Shown: positions 7,202-16,051 of the stretch, one piece after another
How the letters are laid out: each line of letters begins with the position of its first letter
How positions within the stretch are numbered: the first letter of the stretch is position 1
NCBI GenBank assembly: GCA_963739345.1
Contig: CAVUAA010000002.1
Span: forward strand, 372,001 to 436,000
DNA from: CAVUAA01 sp963739345
Lineage (GTDB): Bacteria; Chlamydiota; Chlamydiia; Chlamydiales; JAFEGQ01
DNA length: 64,000 nucleotides
Reading direction: 5' to 3'
Notes under the pieces: model-generated
Told to the model about the DNA's origin: nothing
Database searches by the model: none
What the model saw: only the letters and a program-made list of their open reading frames with translations
Translations under genes and position numbers: made by a program

Positions 7202-8664
7202 TAGATAGACCTCGTGACGCGGAGCACTTCTGCGTGCGTGGTGAGGCCTTGCTCGACCAGTTCGTCGCCGTTGCTGGCCAGTGTTTGCATGCCGGATTTG
7301 AGTGCAGTTTTGCGGAGAATGAGCGCGTCTGCGCTTTTGACCACCTGCTGGCGGATGGCGTTGTCGACGGGCATCAGCTCGTAGAGGCCGTGCCGCCCTT
7401 TGTAGCCAGATTGGAAGCAGGTGGGGCAGCCGTCGCCACCGCAGGTGGAACAAAGTGTGCGGACGAGCCGCTGAGCGAGAACGCCGACGACGGTAGAAGA
7501 GAGGAGGTAGGGCTCGATCCCCATGTCGACGAGGCGGGTGAGGGCGGAGGGGGCGTCGTTGGTGTGGAGGGTGGCGAGGACGAGGTGGCCGGTCAGAGAC
7601 GCTTGAATGGCAATCTCGGCGGTCTCTTTGTCGCGGATCTCACCCACCATGATGACGTCGGGGTCTTGACGGAGGATGTGGCGGAGACCGGCGGCGAAGG
7701 TGAGGCCAATTTTTGGGCGGACGCCAATCTGAGCGACGCCGGAGAGTTTGTATTCGATCGGATCTTCGATGGTCATGATGTTGATCGCTTCTGAGTCGAT
7801 CTCGGTCAGAGCACTGTAGAGGGTGGTGGTCTTGCCGCTTCCGGTGGGGCCGGTGACGAGGAGAATTCCCTCAGGGAGAGTGATCATATCGCGCAAGCTT
7901 GTAGCGGTGGTCTTGTTCATGCCGAGCTGGTCGAGGCCGACGACGATGTTTCCCCGGTCAAGGATGCGGAGGACGATTCTTTCGCCGCCGGAGACGGGGA
8001 GGGTGCTGACGCGGAGGTCGATCTCACGGCCGCCGGTTCGCAGTTTGATCCGGCCATCTTGAGGGAGGCGGTGTTCGGCGATGTCGAGGCGGGCCATCAC
8101 TTTGAGGCGGGTCATCAGCTGCGCTTGATAGCCGCGGGGGGGTGCGTGGCGGATTTGGAGGACGCCGTCGATCCGGTAGCGGACGCGGAGGTCGTTTTCG
8201 AGAGGTTCGAAGTGGATGTCGGAGGCGCCCTGATCAACCGCTTCGCTGAGGATTCGATTGATGAGCTTGATGATGGGGGCGGTGTTCTCCGAATCGTGGA
8301 GGTCGAACACTTCGGCTGCCTCCTCGCCATTTTCGCTCCCCATCTCGGCGAGCAGCTCGGTGGCCGTTCCCCCCGATTGGACATATTCTTGGACGGCGGG
8401 GAGGAGAAGCTCTTTTGGGCAGTATACTGCCTCGACAGGACGGCCAAGAAGGTGGTGGAGCTCTTCTGTCGCTTCGATGTCAAGCGGATCGGCGAGGGCG
8501 ACGATGAGGGTTTTCCCCTCCTCGCGAAGCGGTAATAGCGTGTGTTGGTTGAGAAATGAGCGGGGGACGAGGCCTGCGGGAACAGAGGAGGTGGGATAGT
8601 CGAGACAGAGTTCCATCTCAAGCTCACGAGCCACGGCCAGGCGGGGGTCTTCAATTGCCTCCAC
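7201..8664 (-). CDS. gspE: Type II secretion ATPase GspE
   Basis: A 487-residue cytoplasmic hexameric ATPase. The N-terminal GspE/PilB domain (residues 1-110) is followed by the catalytic domain: SDIHFEPLENDLRVRYRIDG, Walker A GPTGSGKTTTLYSA (about residues 270-283), the Asp box, Walker B DPDVIMVGEIRD and the His box TGHLVLATLHTND. A zinc tetracysteine is present in compact form, CSTCGGDGCPTC, with only four residues between the CxxC pairs where proteobacterial GspE has a longer arm. It powers pseudopilus assembly with GspF. It is coupled to gspF (TAATG) and starts 2 bp after gspD. Confidence 0.95.
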   Translation of the reverse strand: MEAIEDPRLAVARELEMELCLDYPTSSVPAGLVPRSFLNQHTLLPLREEGKTLIVALADPLDIEATEELHHLLGRPVEAVYCPKELLLPAVQEYVQSGGTATELLAEMGSENGEEAAEVFDLHDSENTAPIIKLINRILSEAVDQGASDIHFEPLENDLRVRYRIDGVLQIRHAPPRGYQAQLMTRLKVMARLDIAEHRLPQDGRIKLRTGGREIDLRVSTLPVSGGERIVLRILDRGNIVVGLDQLGMNKTTATSLRDMITLPEGILLVTGPTGSGKTTTLYSALTEIDSEAINIMTIEDPIEYKLSGVAQIGVRPKIGLTFAAGLRHILRQDPDVIMVGEIRDKETAEIAIQASLTGHLVLATLHTNDAPSALTRLVDMGIEPYLLSSTVVGVLAQRLVRTLCSTCGGDGCPTCFQSGYKGRHGLYELMPVDNAIRQQVVKSADALILRKTALKSGMQTLASNGDELVEQGLTTHAEVLRVTRSI

Positions 8665-8666
8665 GG

Positions 8667-10895
8667 CTAATCTCCTAAGATGGCTTGGAGGCTCCGCGCA
8701 AAGAGCTCTTTCTTCTCTCCATCGCGCGCCTCGCCCAATTTATCGAGGAATTCGGGGATATCTCCCTGCCGCTTCCCGAGATCTTCGGTCCGCATCCGGC
8801 GGATCTCGGCAACCGGATCTTCGATGATGTGGGGGGTGATGAAGATGTACATGTCATCCTCATTGTCGCGGGAGCGCGACGACGAGATGAGCTTGCCGAT
8901 GCCAGGAAGTTCGCTGATGAAGGGGAGGGGCTGTTCGGATTGATCTTCGCGCATTCGGCTTCGGAGGCCGCCGAGGACGATGGTCTCGCCGTCGCGTACT
9001 CGCACTTCGTTCTTGATCCTGCGGCGGATGACGGGTGGGCGGTCGTCCTTCGACGCCTTGGGGGTGTCGAAGAGGACGTCGGCGTCGAGGGTGATGTAGC
9101 TGACTGGGTGGTCGCCGGCAGCCCCCTCCCAGGCGGTGGTGATTGAGGGGGTGAGGGTCATGGTGATCCCGTATTGCTGCCTAGCAAACGACTGACGGTC
9201 TTTATACTTTGGATCGAGGGAGGCGCCAGTGTCGATGGAGATCTCTTCAACCAGCTGGACCGTTGCTGGGACATGATTAAGGGTGGTGACGGAGGGGTTG
9301 GCGTTGATGCGGATGTCTTCTTGACCGAGCAAGAAGCTGTAGGCGATGTCGTAGGCGGGGAGCGCTGAGTGGGCCACCCGTTCGATGAAGAACTGGAGGA
9401 TGCCGGTGCCGCCGGCGTGGTCGAAGCCGGTGCCGGTCCGGTTGGATTGGTTGTTCGCGCCCGATCCAATTTTCAGAACATCGAGGCCAAATCGACTCCG
9501 ATCTTCTGTCTTTCGCTCGAAAAAGAGGACGTCGATTTTCACCATCCGCTTGGGGATGTCGAGTTGGTGGAGGAGGGTTTTGAGTTTGGGCAGCAGCTCT
9601 TGCTCTACCACCATGATGATGGTGCCGGTCTTTGGGTAGACGACGAAATTGCCCGACACTTCGGCCCTCTCCGACCTTTTCTCCGGTCGCTTGCTGGCGA
9701 CCATTTGGCTAGTGACGGCTAGTTGACTATCTTTTTTGGCTCCATTCTTCTTCACTTTCACTAGGTCAGAAGGGCTGGCCTGTGGATTGCATTGGAGGAG
9801 GTTATAGACGCCGCTGAGCGCAGTTGCGAGCTCGGAGGCGTCGGAGTGGCGGGCGACGTAGGTGTAGACGGTCATCTGACGGGGGTCGTCGATCTGTCCC
9901 TGCACATCGTCGATGATCTGCTTGGCGTACCGAATCTCCTCAGCCGGTCCTGAGAGGAAGATCTGGTTAGCATCCATTGCCAATACCTTGAGGGTTGGCT
10001 CCTCGCCAAAATAGGCGTGGAGCACCGTTTCCATCTCTTTGGCCGAGATCTTGGTGAGAGGAACCATGCTGTACTCTTTTTCGACCGCACTCACTTCAAT
10101 GAATTCGTAGATCTTGAGAAGTTCACTCACCGCTTCCACTGTGCCGAGGAGGAAGAGGTGGCCCCCCACCTGTTCTAGATGAGTCTTGCGGGGGTTGATG
10201 AACTTCTCGAGCATCTTGGCCACATTGGCGGTATCGGGAGCTGCGGGCGCGAGGACAAAACAGACGCGCCCCTCTCGCGGATAGGTGTCGAGCATCTGCC
10301 TCTCAGAGGTGACGTAGGCGGCGCTAAGCGGCTCCTGCTCGAGCACATAGAGTTGGCGGAGATAGGGGTTGAGCTGACGGATGCCAATGCCGTTGTTGGT
10401 CAAAATGGCGCAGAGCATCTCGTTCCAGCTCTCGCGAGGGACGGGAAGGTTGGAGGAGATGGAGAGGCGAACGCCTCCCACCTCGGGGGGAATGAGATAG
10501 ACGTAGTCGGTCGAGCCGTAGTCGATGATGATCTGCTCGAGAGAGGTCCACGGCTGGTGCCACAGGGCGTAGGCGCCTCCCTTCGACTCCTCGGTGGCCA
10601 CCCCACGCCACGCCTCCTCGACCCAAGCGATCTCCTGCTTCACCTCGCGGATTGAGGCGACCAGCGCCTCATACTCCGCATCGCACGCTCCATCTTCGAG
10701 GAGCGCCTCGGATTGGGCATAGAGCGCTCGCAGCGTGGCGTGGTACTCTTCGAGCTCATGATTGACCTGGCAGAGCTCTCGATAGGTCTCCGCTTTGAGG
10801 CCGGCTGACGCTTCGGCAAGCCCTTGCCGCTTCTCTTCGATTGTTTGACCAAACAGCTTCGTTGATAGGAAGATGAACAGGAGAATGCGCTTCAT
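8667..10895 (-). CDS. gspD: Type II secretion secretin GspD
   Basis: A 742-residue protein with a signal peptide (MKRILLFIFLSTKLFGQ), a helical coiled-coil-like N-terminal region (residues 20-110, rich in Glu/Arg/Leu) not typical of proteobacterial GspD, then N-domains including AYFGEEPTLKVLAMDANQ, and a C-terminal secretin domain (about 490-690) with VTTLNHVPATVQLVEEISI and the hallmark GETIVLGGLRS. It ends with a 50-residue hydrophilic tail. It forms the outer-membrane channel of the T2SS. No pilotin-like gene is nearby. It overlaps the upstream GspC-position gene by 4 bp. Confidence 0.93.
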   Translation of the reverse strand: MKRILLFIFLSTKLFGQTIEEKRQGLAEASAGLKAETYRELCQVNHELEEYHATLRALYAQSEALLEDGACDAEYEALVASIREVKQEIAWVEEAWRGVATEESKGGAYALWHQPWTSLEQIIIDYGSTDYVYLIPPEVGGVRLSISSNLPVPRESWNEMLCAILTNNGIGIRQLNPYLRQLYVLEQEPLSAAYVTSERQMLDTYPREGRVCFVLAPAAPDTANVAKMLEKFINPRKTHLEQVGGHLFLLGTVEAVSELLKIYEFIEVSAVEKEYSMVPLTKISAKEMETVLHAYFGEEPTLKVLAMDANQIFLSGPAEEIRYAKQIIDDVQGQIDDPRQMTVYTYVARHSDASELATALSGVYNLLQCNPQASPSDLVKVKKNGAKKDSQLAVTSQMVASKRPEKRSERAEVSGNFVVYPKTGTIIMVVEQELLPKLKTLLHQLDIPKRMVKIDVLFFERKTEDRSRFGLDVLKIGSGANNQSNRTGTGFDHAGGTGILQFFIERVAHSALPAYDIAYSFLLGQEDIRINANPSVTTLNHVPATVQLVEEISIDTGASLDPKYKDRQSFARQQYGITMTLTPSITTAWEGAAGDHPVSYITLDADVLFDTPKASKDDRPPVIRRRIKNEVRVRDGETIVLGGLRSRMREDQSEQPLPFISELPGIGKLISSSRSRDNEDDMYIFITPHIIEDPVAEIRRMRTEDLGKRQGDIPEFLDKLGEARDGEKKELFARSLQAILGD

Positions 10896-12241
10896 TCGAT
10901 CCCCTCCTTAACGAGTCCATGAACCAGGTCGGGGAGATCGGCCAGTGTGTACCCATCTTTGGGTGTGGGCTCCATTGGGGGAGGAGGAGGTGGTGGGGAG
11001 CTGGTGTGAGAGGAGAGGGGAATTTGTCGCTCCTCCATCTCCGAGCGAGTCCGGTTGTAGATCTGTGTGAGCAGCATTCCCTTCCCTTCGTGTCGTCCGA
11101 GCCCCTCGATCACCATCAGCTCCCCTTCCAGCTCGCCGCTCACAAATGCGTCGATCTCCTCGACCGTCTCCAGCTTGTGAAGACCTGCTTCAACGAAGAG
11201 AAGCCAGTCGCCCGGCGCCACATCCACTCGCTGAGCGCCACATTCGAGGACAAACTGCGACCAGGTTTTTGCCGCAACAAAACGGAGGGCATTTCGCATC
11301 CCCGTCGCTCCCCATCCGCTGCGTGATTTCATCAGGCTAAGAGCCATCTTGCCCCGCCCCTCGGCATCCCACAGATCAAAGACCATCAGCCGCTCGTCAA
11401 GTTTCCGCAATGTGAGCAATGGATAGGCCGTCGTCTCCTCTCCCTCTTTTGGATTGGACCACCGCTCATCTTTCCAGATGAGGCTCTCTCCAAGAGCGAT
11501 AAAGCAGCAGTAGCCCTCTGCCTCCTCGCCAAAATCAATTCTTTCTCGCCCACGGGCCAGCGCAAACGTCTCGCCGCCGTGGCGTGCGTAGAAAATATCT
11601 TGGCCAAACCAGCGGCACCGCTGCCGCGCAAGGAGGCTATTGTCAACGCGCAGATCACCCAGCATCCAGGTCATCCGTTGGTGGGCTGAGTAGGGGGCTA
11701 GCTTCAGCGTGAATGCGGCGTGTTCTTGCGGCTCACTCACCACCGTCCCATCGTGCATCCGGAGGCCAACCGCAAACTGGATCTCTCCTTCGTCCTTTGG
11801 TTGACTAGGAGTGACCCACAGACTAGTCTCTCTGTTTTCTGGCGAGAACTGATATTTGCTCTCTTCCCGGTCGAAAAGGAGGTAGCGTCTCTCGCCAACC
11901 GGCGCCGAGACTACCTCTCCCGTCCCTCGAATGGCCAGGTGGACCACCGGCGCCTCGCGCGACGCGTCGGGCCGCTGATTGATCCCATAGAACATCAGCT
12001 CATCACTTAAATTCGGAAGCTGCACAGTTGCCGGCTTCCGATGGACCGCAAAGCCGCCCGTCCCCAATGCGGCGTACGCCTCTTCAGGCTGTTTGAAGGG
12101 GGATTGGGGAAGCTCCGGCTCGCGCTTGAGAAGCGCAACCGTATTCACTTTTGGCGTCGTCCACCAAGCGATCGCCGCCCACATAAAGAGGGCAACCGCC
12201 ACCACGCTTAAGATTCGGCTCATCCACGATAACCAGAACAT
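10892..12241 (-). CDS. T2SS operon first gene: membrane-anchored protein in GspC position
   Basis: About 449 residues from the ATG at 12241. The frame is open 25 codons further, but that part has no ribosome site and would bury the membrane anchor. Features in order: MFWLSWMSRILSVVAVALFM as a single N-terminal membrane segment, a Pro-rich linker, a large soluble domain (residues 80-380) with several Trp-rich beta-like stretches, and a Pro run (about 415-422) before a C-terminal helix. The topology (short cytoplasmic end, one membrane pass, periplasmic body) and place before gspD suit a GspC-like connector, but I see no recognisable HR or PDZ sequence. The divergent M15-like gene starts 62 bp away, so the operon promoter must be in or near that gap. 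Confidence 0.75.
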   Translation of the reverse strand: MFWLSWMSRILSVVAVALFMWAAIAWWTTPKVNTVALLKREPELPQSPFKQPEEAYAALGTGGFAVHRKPATVQLPNLSDELMFYGINQRPDASREAPVVHLAIRGTGEVVSAPVGERRYLLFDREESKYQFSPENRETSLWVTPSQPKDEGEIQFAVGLRMHDGTVVSEPQEHAAFTLKLAPYSAHQRMTWMLGDLRVDNSLLARQRCRWFGQDIFYARHGGETFALARGRERIDFGEEAEGYCCFIALGESLIWKDERWSNPKEGEETTAYPLLTLRKLDERLMVFDLWDAEGRGKMALSLMKSRSGWGATGMRNALRFVAAKTWSQFVLECGAQRVDVAPGDWLLFVEAGLHKLETVEEIDAFVSGELEGELMVIEGLGRHEGKGMLLTQIYNRTRSEMEERQIPLSSHTSSPPPPPPPMEPTPKDGYTLADLPDLVHGLVKEGIE

Positions 12242-12303
12242 ATTACAAACAAAGAGAATAGGGGGTGACGGAGATTCGGTCAATGCGATAGACTTGCAGT
12301 CTG

Positions 12304-13197
12304 ATGAGGATGTCAATACTTCTCAGCGCTGTTTTGTTGTTCAGTTGTTCCGGAAACGACGCAGATCAATGGCGTGCAGAGGCGGTTGGAGAACCGGTCG
12401 ATTCCGAAATGTATTCCGTTAGTTCTCCGTCTATTGAGAAGGTGGAGCGGGAGCCCTATCCGTGGGAGCAGGGGATGGTAGGTGCGCACGCCCGCATCAC
12501 CAAGGAGTATTTTCGGTGTAAGGGATCGTCACTCAATCCAATGAGAACAGTCGCAGTGGAGGGGGCAGAGCCGAAATATTTTCACGACTGCGGCGGCTGC
12601 AAGCGGCACGGTCTCCCCCTCTTTGGCGAAAAGGAGGGGGTCTATCCGATCCTCATCGACCTGCTTAATCACGTGCAGGAGAAGACGAGTAAGCGGGTGG
12701 TGATCACCTGCGGTCACAGATGTCCTGATCACAATGGCTATTCAGATCCGTCCAAGTTTAATGAGAATTCGAAGCACATGGTAGGGGCGGAGGTCGATTT
12801 CTACGTTCAGGGGATGGAAGATCAGACAGAAGAGGTGATCGCCATTGTTCTCGACTATTATAGCGATGCGTCGGAGGGAAGCTACCGGGAGTTCAAGAGA
12901 TACCACAAGGACAACACCGACGTTTCCACCCCTCCCTGGTACAACAAAGAAGTTTTCATTAAACTGTATAAACAGGACGAGGGTAGGGACTACGACAATC
13001 GGCATCCCTATCCCTATGTCGGGATTCAGGTTCGCTACAACACTGAAGCAATCCGCATGGGTTGCCTACACCTGGAAAGCGGCACATTACAACTACCGAA
13101 GGGAGTGACTGATGGAAGAAGAGAAGGGTTGGTTGAAGAGAGTGGTTGGGTTTTGGAAGAAAGAGGTGATCCCCAACTCCCGCGCCGCGTTCGATGA
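12304..13197 (+). CDS. Lipoprotein with M15-type peptidase motif (possible 3' frameshift)
   Basis: The N-terminus MRMSILLSAVLLFSCSG is a lipoprotein signal with lipobox LFSC. The core holds VVITCGHRCPDHN and SKHMVGAEVDFYV, the S-x-H-x-x-G-x-x-x-D zinc-site signature of the M15/VanY/Peptidase_M15A family, so a periplasmic murein peptidase or a binding relative is likely. Several Cys (CGGCKRHG, TCGHRC) could form disulfides. In the listed frame the last 29 residues overlap the next gene by 86 bp and look out-of-frame. A neighbouring frame gives a more protein-like end (AYTWKAAHYNYRRE) stopping at 13108, four bases before the next ATG. I therefore suspect a frameshift between about 13000 and 13075. 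Confidence 0.75.
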   Translation: MRMSILLSAVLLFSCSGNDADQWRAEAVGEPVDSEMYSVSSPSIEKVEREPYPWEQGMVGAHARITKEYFRCKGSSLNPMRTVAVEGAEPKYFHDCGGCKRHGLPLFGEKEGVYPILIDLLNHVQEKTSKRVVITCGHRCPDHNGYSDPSKFNENSKHMVGAEVDFYVQGMEDQTEEVIAIVLDYYSDASEGSYREFKRYHKDNTDVSTPPWYNKEVFIKLYKQDEGRDYDNRHPYPYVGIQVRYNTEAIRMGCLHLESGTLQLPKGVTDGRREGLVEESGWVLEERGDPQLPRRVR

Positions 13198-13489
13198 GTT
13201 AGGAGAGGGTGCTAAGTCGATGGTCCCGCCGGTCAAAGGGGCTGGGACGAAGATCAAAGAGTACTCAAAGAAAGTTGGTGAAGAGGTGAAGGATGGCGTC
13301 CAAGATGCCAAAGAGATGACGCATGAGTTGACCGACAAGATGCGGAAGAAGAGAGAAGAGCCAGAAGAAACAGAAGAGCCCGAAGTCGAAGAACCTCCTC
13401 CAGTCAAGAAACCGCCTCCAGTAAAGAAGGCGCCCGAAGTCAAAAAAGCACCTCCAATCAAGAAAGCGCCCGAACACAAAGAAGAGTAG
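13112..13489 (+). CDS. Small Lys/Glu/Pro-rich protein with KKAP repeats
   Basis: A 125-residue protein. Residues 1-35 look like a mixed amphipathic helix with three Trp/Phe, residues 40-85 are a charged helix, and the tail (85-125) is a low-complexity run of PPPVKKPPPVKKAP-type repeats in about 7-residue steps. There is no signal peptide or membrane segment. Pro/Lys tails of this kind occur in histone-like and nucleic-acid-binding proteins, but no domain is recognisable here. It is tightly placed between the M15-like gene and mutY (stop TAG overlaps the mutY GTG), suggesting one transcript. Confidence 0.65.
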   Translation: MEEEKGWLKRVVGFWKKEVIPNSRAAFDELGEGAKSMVPPVKGAGTKIKEYSKKVGEEVKDGVQDAKEMTHELTDKMRKKREEPEETEEPEVEEPPPVKKPPPVKKAPEVKKAPPIKKAPEHKEE

Positions 13490-14481
13490 TGGAAGCTCTT
13501 CGTCGTTGGTTTCTCGCTCATCGGCGCTCGCTACCGTGGCGCGACGACCCTACACCCTACCGGGTGTGGGTCTCCGAGGTGATGCTCCAGCAGACGCAAG
13601 TGTCGGTTGTCATCCCCTATTTCGAGCGGTGGATGGAGCGTTTTCCCACCATCGAAGCGCTTGCGGACGCATCGGAAGAGGAAGTGGTCAAGATGTGGGA
13701 GGGGCTCGGCTATTACTCCCGGGCCCGCAACCTTCATGCTGGTGCTAAAGCCGTCGGCAATAAGTTGCCCGCCAACGCGCAGGCGCTCTCTAAGATCAAG
13801 GGACTTGGCCCCTACACGATCGGCGCGATTTTGAGTTTCGCTTTCCACCAAAAGGCGGCAGCCGTCGATGGCAACGTGCTGCGAGTGATCAGCCGCTATC
13901 TCGGCATCGAAGAGGACATCTCAAAGGGGGCGACGCAAAAGCAAATTCTGCAGGAGGTGGAGAAGCTCCTTCCCGACGATGCTCCCTGGGAGGTGATGGA
14001 GGGGTTGATTGAGCTGGGGGCGAAAGTTTGTCGGCGGAAACCCGCGTGTCAGGACTGCCCGCTGCGGGGATCTTGTGTTGCGTACGCCGAGCAGAAGACC
14101 GAGCTAATTCCATTCAACTCCCGAAAAAGCGTGGTGACAAATCTTCATCGCCTCGTCGCTGTCATCCGCGCCGACGGCGCCCTCCTTGTCCGCCGTGAAG
14201 AGGCGGGAGGTGTGATGGGCGGTCTCTATCAGTTTCCCTTTTTCGAGATGGATGATCAGGAGATCGAGGTGCATGTCGCTCATCTGGGTCTCAATGTGGA
14301 GGTGATCGACGCTCTTCCGGAAGTGAAACACACTTTCACTAGGTATCGTGCTCACCTTTATCCCTGGTTGCTTGAAGGGGAGCAGCGCGATGTTCCCGGA
14401 TACAGCTGGGTTGATGCTGCTGACCTCCACGAGCTCCCTTTCTCTTCTGGCCACCGGCGGATTCTCCAACATGCGTGTTAG
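13489..14481 (+). CDS. mutY: A/G-specific adenine DNA glycosylase MutY
   Basis: 330 residues from a GTG that overlaps the previous stop (TAGTG). It removes adenine mispaired with 8-oxoguanine. Visible parts are SEVMLQQTQVSVVIPYFERW at the catalytic Glu, the helix-hairpin-helix LSKIKGLGPYTIGAI, AAVDGNVLRV with the catalytic Asp, an iron-sulfur cluster site, and a C-terminal Nudix-like domain (from LHRLVAVIRADGALLV) that reads 8-oxoguanine. The cluster ligands are spaced C-x5-C-x2-C-x5-C, one residue shorter in the first gap than the E. coli C-x6 pattern. Length is normal. The last 11 bases overlap the glycosyltransferase start. Confidence 0.94.
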   Translation: MEALRRWFLAHRRSLPWRDDPTPYRVWVSEVMLQQTQVSVVIPYFERWMERFPTIEALADASEEEVVKMWEGLGYYSRARNLHAGAKAVGNKLPANAQALSKIKGLGPYTIGAILSFAFHQKAAAVDGNVLRVISRYLGIEEDISKGATQKQILQEVEKLLPDDAPWEVMEGLIELGAKVCRRKPACQDCPLRGSCVAYAEQKTELIPFNSRKSVVTNLHRLVAVIRADGALLVRREEAGGVMGGLYQFPFFEMDDQEIEVHVAHLGLNVEVIDALPEVKHTFTRYRAHLYPWLLEGEQRDVPGYSWVDAADLHELPFSSGHRRILQHAC

Positions 14482-15337
14482 AATCCTTGATCCGGGTGAG
14501 ACACAATATGGTGCCGTCAATCTTTTTGCAGAGCAGCTCGCTGACGCCTATCGGGGGCTCGGCCACTCCCTGGTCGCAGAAGAGGCTGATCTCATCCTCT
14601 CCTTCACCACTCTTCCTAAAGGGTGCAGCGGCATCCAATTGCTTGTCGACCATCCACTCGCCCGTCACATCTCCCCAGGTGCCCTCGTTGGCTGTGTCGA
14701 TCAGACACATTTGCCCATCGTCTCCCGCTACTTCGACGCCACTCCCTTTTTCTTTCCCCACGCCGGCTGCTGCCTAGAGGGGCCCGGCGATCCGCACGCT
14801 CACCGTGATATCGACATTCTCTTTACTGGCAGCTTCGAAGATCCCCGTTGCTACCAGCCCGTCCCGTGCGGCGAGCCGTCTGATCTTGCGCACGCCCGCA
14901 CCCTCTTCCACTTGCACAATCGGCATGAGCGCTACTCCCGCCGCGAAGCGGTCCTTCGCACCCTCGCTGATGCCGGCCTCACTGTCGATATCTTTGGAAA
15001 CGGCTGGGAGGCTCTTCCTGTTCCTCACCGCTTCCACGGTCCCGTCCCATTCAGAGAAGCGCTCGCCCTCTACCGCCGCGCCAAGATCGTCCTCCACATT
15101 TGTCCCGGTTTCCCAGGAGGGAGTCACGAGCGGGTCTACTCTGCGCAGATGGCCGGCGCTGCTGTCGCCACCGACGCTGACCAGATCGCCGCTCTTCTAA
15201 AAGAAGAAGGCCGGCGAACCGCTTTCGCCGCCGCCGACCAAGCTAAGGCGTTTAGGTCACACACCTGGATGGTGCGAACGAATCTGGTGCCAGGTGTTAA
15301 AAAAAAAGGCATTCCTCTTGAGAGAGGAATGCCCTGA
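14471..15337 (+). CDS. Glycosyltransferase-like protein (GT-B fold, DUF3880/Glyco_trans_1_2 type)
   Basis: About 288 residues from the ATG at 14471 inside the mutY end; upstream in-frame codons are only mutY sequence. The N-terminal half has MRVRILDPGETQYGAV and HRDIDILFTGSFEDPR. The C-terminal half has IFGNGW, YRRAKIVLHICPG and GSHERVYSAQMAGAAVATD, the donor-sugar binding pattern of group 1 glycosyltransferases. The end LKEEGRRTAFAAADQAKAF plus HTW is where these proteins normally finish. The final ten residues (KKKGIPLERGMP) are encoded by a terminator hairpin of the opposite strand, so the natural stop may have been lost. The substrate is unknown; sugar transfer in envelope glycan synthesis is likely by family. 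Confidence 0.75.
   Translation: MRVRILDPGETQYGAVNLFAEQLADAYRGLGHSLVAEEADLILSFTTLPKGCSGIQLLVDHPLARHISPGALVGCVDQTHLPIVSRYFDATPFFFPHAGCCLEGPGDPHAHRDIDILFTGSFEDPRCYQPVPCGEPSDLAHARTLFHLHNRHERYSRREAVLRTLADAGLTVDIFGNGWEALPVPHRFHGPVPFREALALYRRAKIVLHICPGFPGGSHERVYSAQMAGAAVATDADQIAALLKEEGRRTAFAAADQAKAFRSHTWMVRTNLVPGVKKKGIPLERGMP
15299..15333 (-). terminator. Intrinsic terminator for the small minus-strand gene
   Basis: GGCATTCCTC at 15308 pairs with GAGGAATGCC ending at 15333 around a six-base loop. On the minus strand the hairpin is followed by nine T. It lies 27 bp after the stop of the 62-residue minus-strand reading frame, which supports that gene. It also encodes the last codons of the plus-strand glycosyltransferase. 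Confidence 0.88.
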
Positions 15338-15359
15338 TATTTCAGAATGATTTTTCAGA

Positions 15360-15548
15360 TTAGAAGGAGACGGAGAGAGAGCCGCGGACGACCGAAACTC
15401 GCTCTTTTCCAAGTTTGGAAATTGCCTTTGCTTCTTTCGATCGGGGCTGCAGTCCGAAACCAGAATGCGGCTCAGACTTGCTCCCAGAATCGAGATGGCT
15501 CTTTTTGAAAGAGCCATCTCCAAATGGTGATCGGTTACTGTTTTTCAC
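15360..15548 (-). CDS. Small basic protein, 62 residues
   Basis: A GTG start at 15548 is preceded by GAGGAG with 5-base spacing, a strong ribosome site, and a terminator follows directly. A possible promoter (TTGCAA, 18 bases, TATGCT) lies about 70-100 bp upstream on the same strand. The protein is Ser/Lys/Arg-rich (SPFGDGSFKKSHLD and SKLGKERVSVVRGSL visible) with no membrane segment and no family I recognise. A structural RNA on this strand cannot be excluded, but the ribosome site favours coding. Confidence 0.55.
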   Translation of the reverse strand: MKNSNRSPFGDGSFKKSHLDSGSKSEPHSGFGLQPRSKEAKAISKLGKERVSVVRGSLSVSF

Positions 15549-16051
15549 TCTTACTCCTCAATCTGTCCATCGGATGGACAGTGGTGGTAGAACAGCATAG
15601 CTGAAAACGCCTCACACTTGCAACGCCTCCAGGTTGAAAGCAATCCCTTCTAACGGATCGCATGGTGCCACTCCCCCGGCAGTGGAGACAGTAAAGCCAT
15701 CCACTGCAGGTAGGTTGTCCGACGGGGCAGGGGATTCCCATGCCGCAGATTAGGACAACATTGAATGACAGCTTGAGCGGTCTGACTAACCCCACTATCC
15801 ATTGTCGGAAGGGTCATGAGGTGTGACGGCTTGCTCATCTACCTTAATTTCCAATCTCGCCAAAATAGACGAGTTTTGTTTTCAAACACAAAAGTTTAAA
15901 TCCCAAGAATAGTGGTTTCAAGCAATTCACTGTTGCTCTCACCTCCTTCTCTGCTTATCTTTCCACCCATATTGGGACGTCTGGAATCTTTCACGACTCC
16001 AAGTTGTTGTGTAACAATATTATTACAAAATAACAAGGAGAGTGCGTGGGA
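15549..16051. other. 500-bp intergenic stretch with several hairpins, no convincing gene
   Basis: Short frames exist on both strands but lack ribosome sites and convincing protein sequence. Between about 15640 and 15830 there are hairpins: GCAGTGGA pairing with TCCACTGC (15683-15711), and a TTGTCC/GGACAA stem (about 15716-15754) with GC-rich contents. From 15850 to 16050 the sequence is AT-rich, with T- and A-runs, and would serve as a promoter region for minus-strand transcription into the small gene. A structured RNA is possible but matches no family I know. Confidence 0.45.

Noticed and set aside
15650..15838. 62-codon minus-strand frame in the structured spacer
   Set aside because: No ribosome site; the underlying sequence is dominated by short hairpins.
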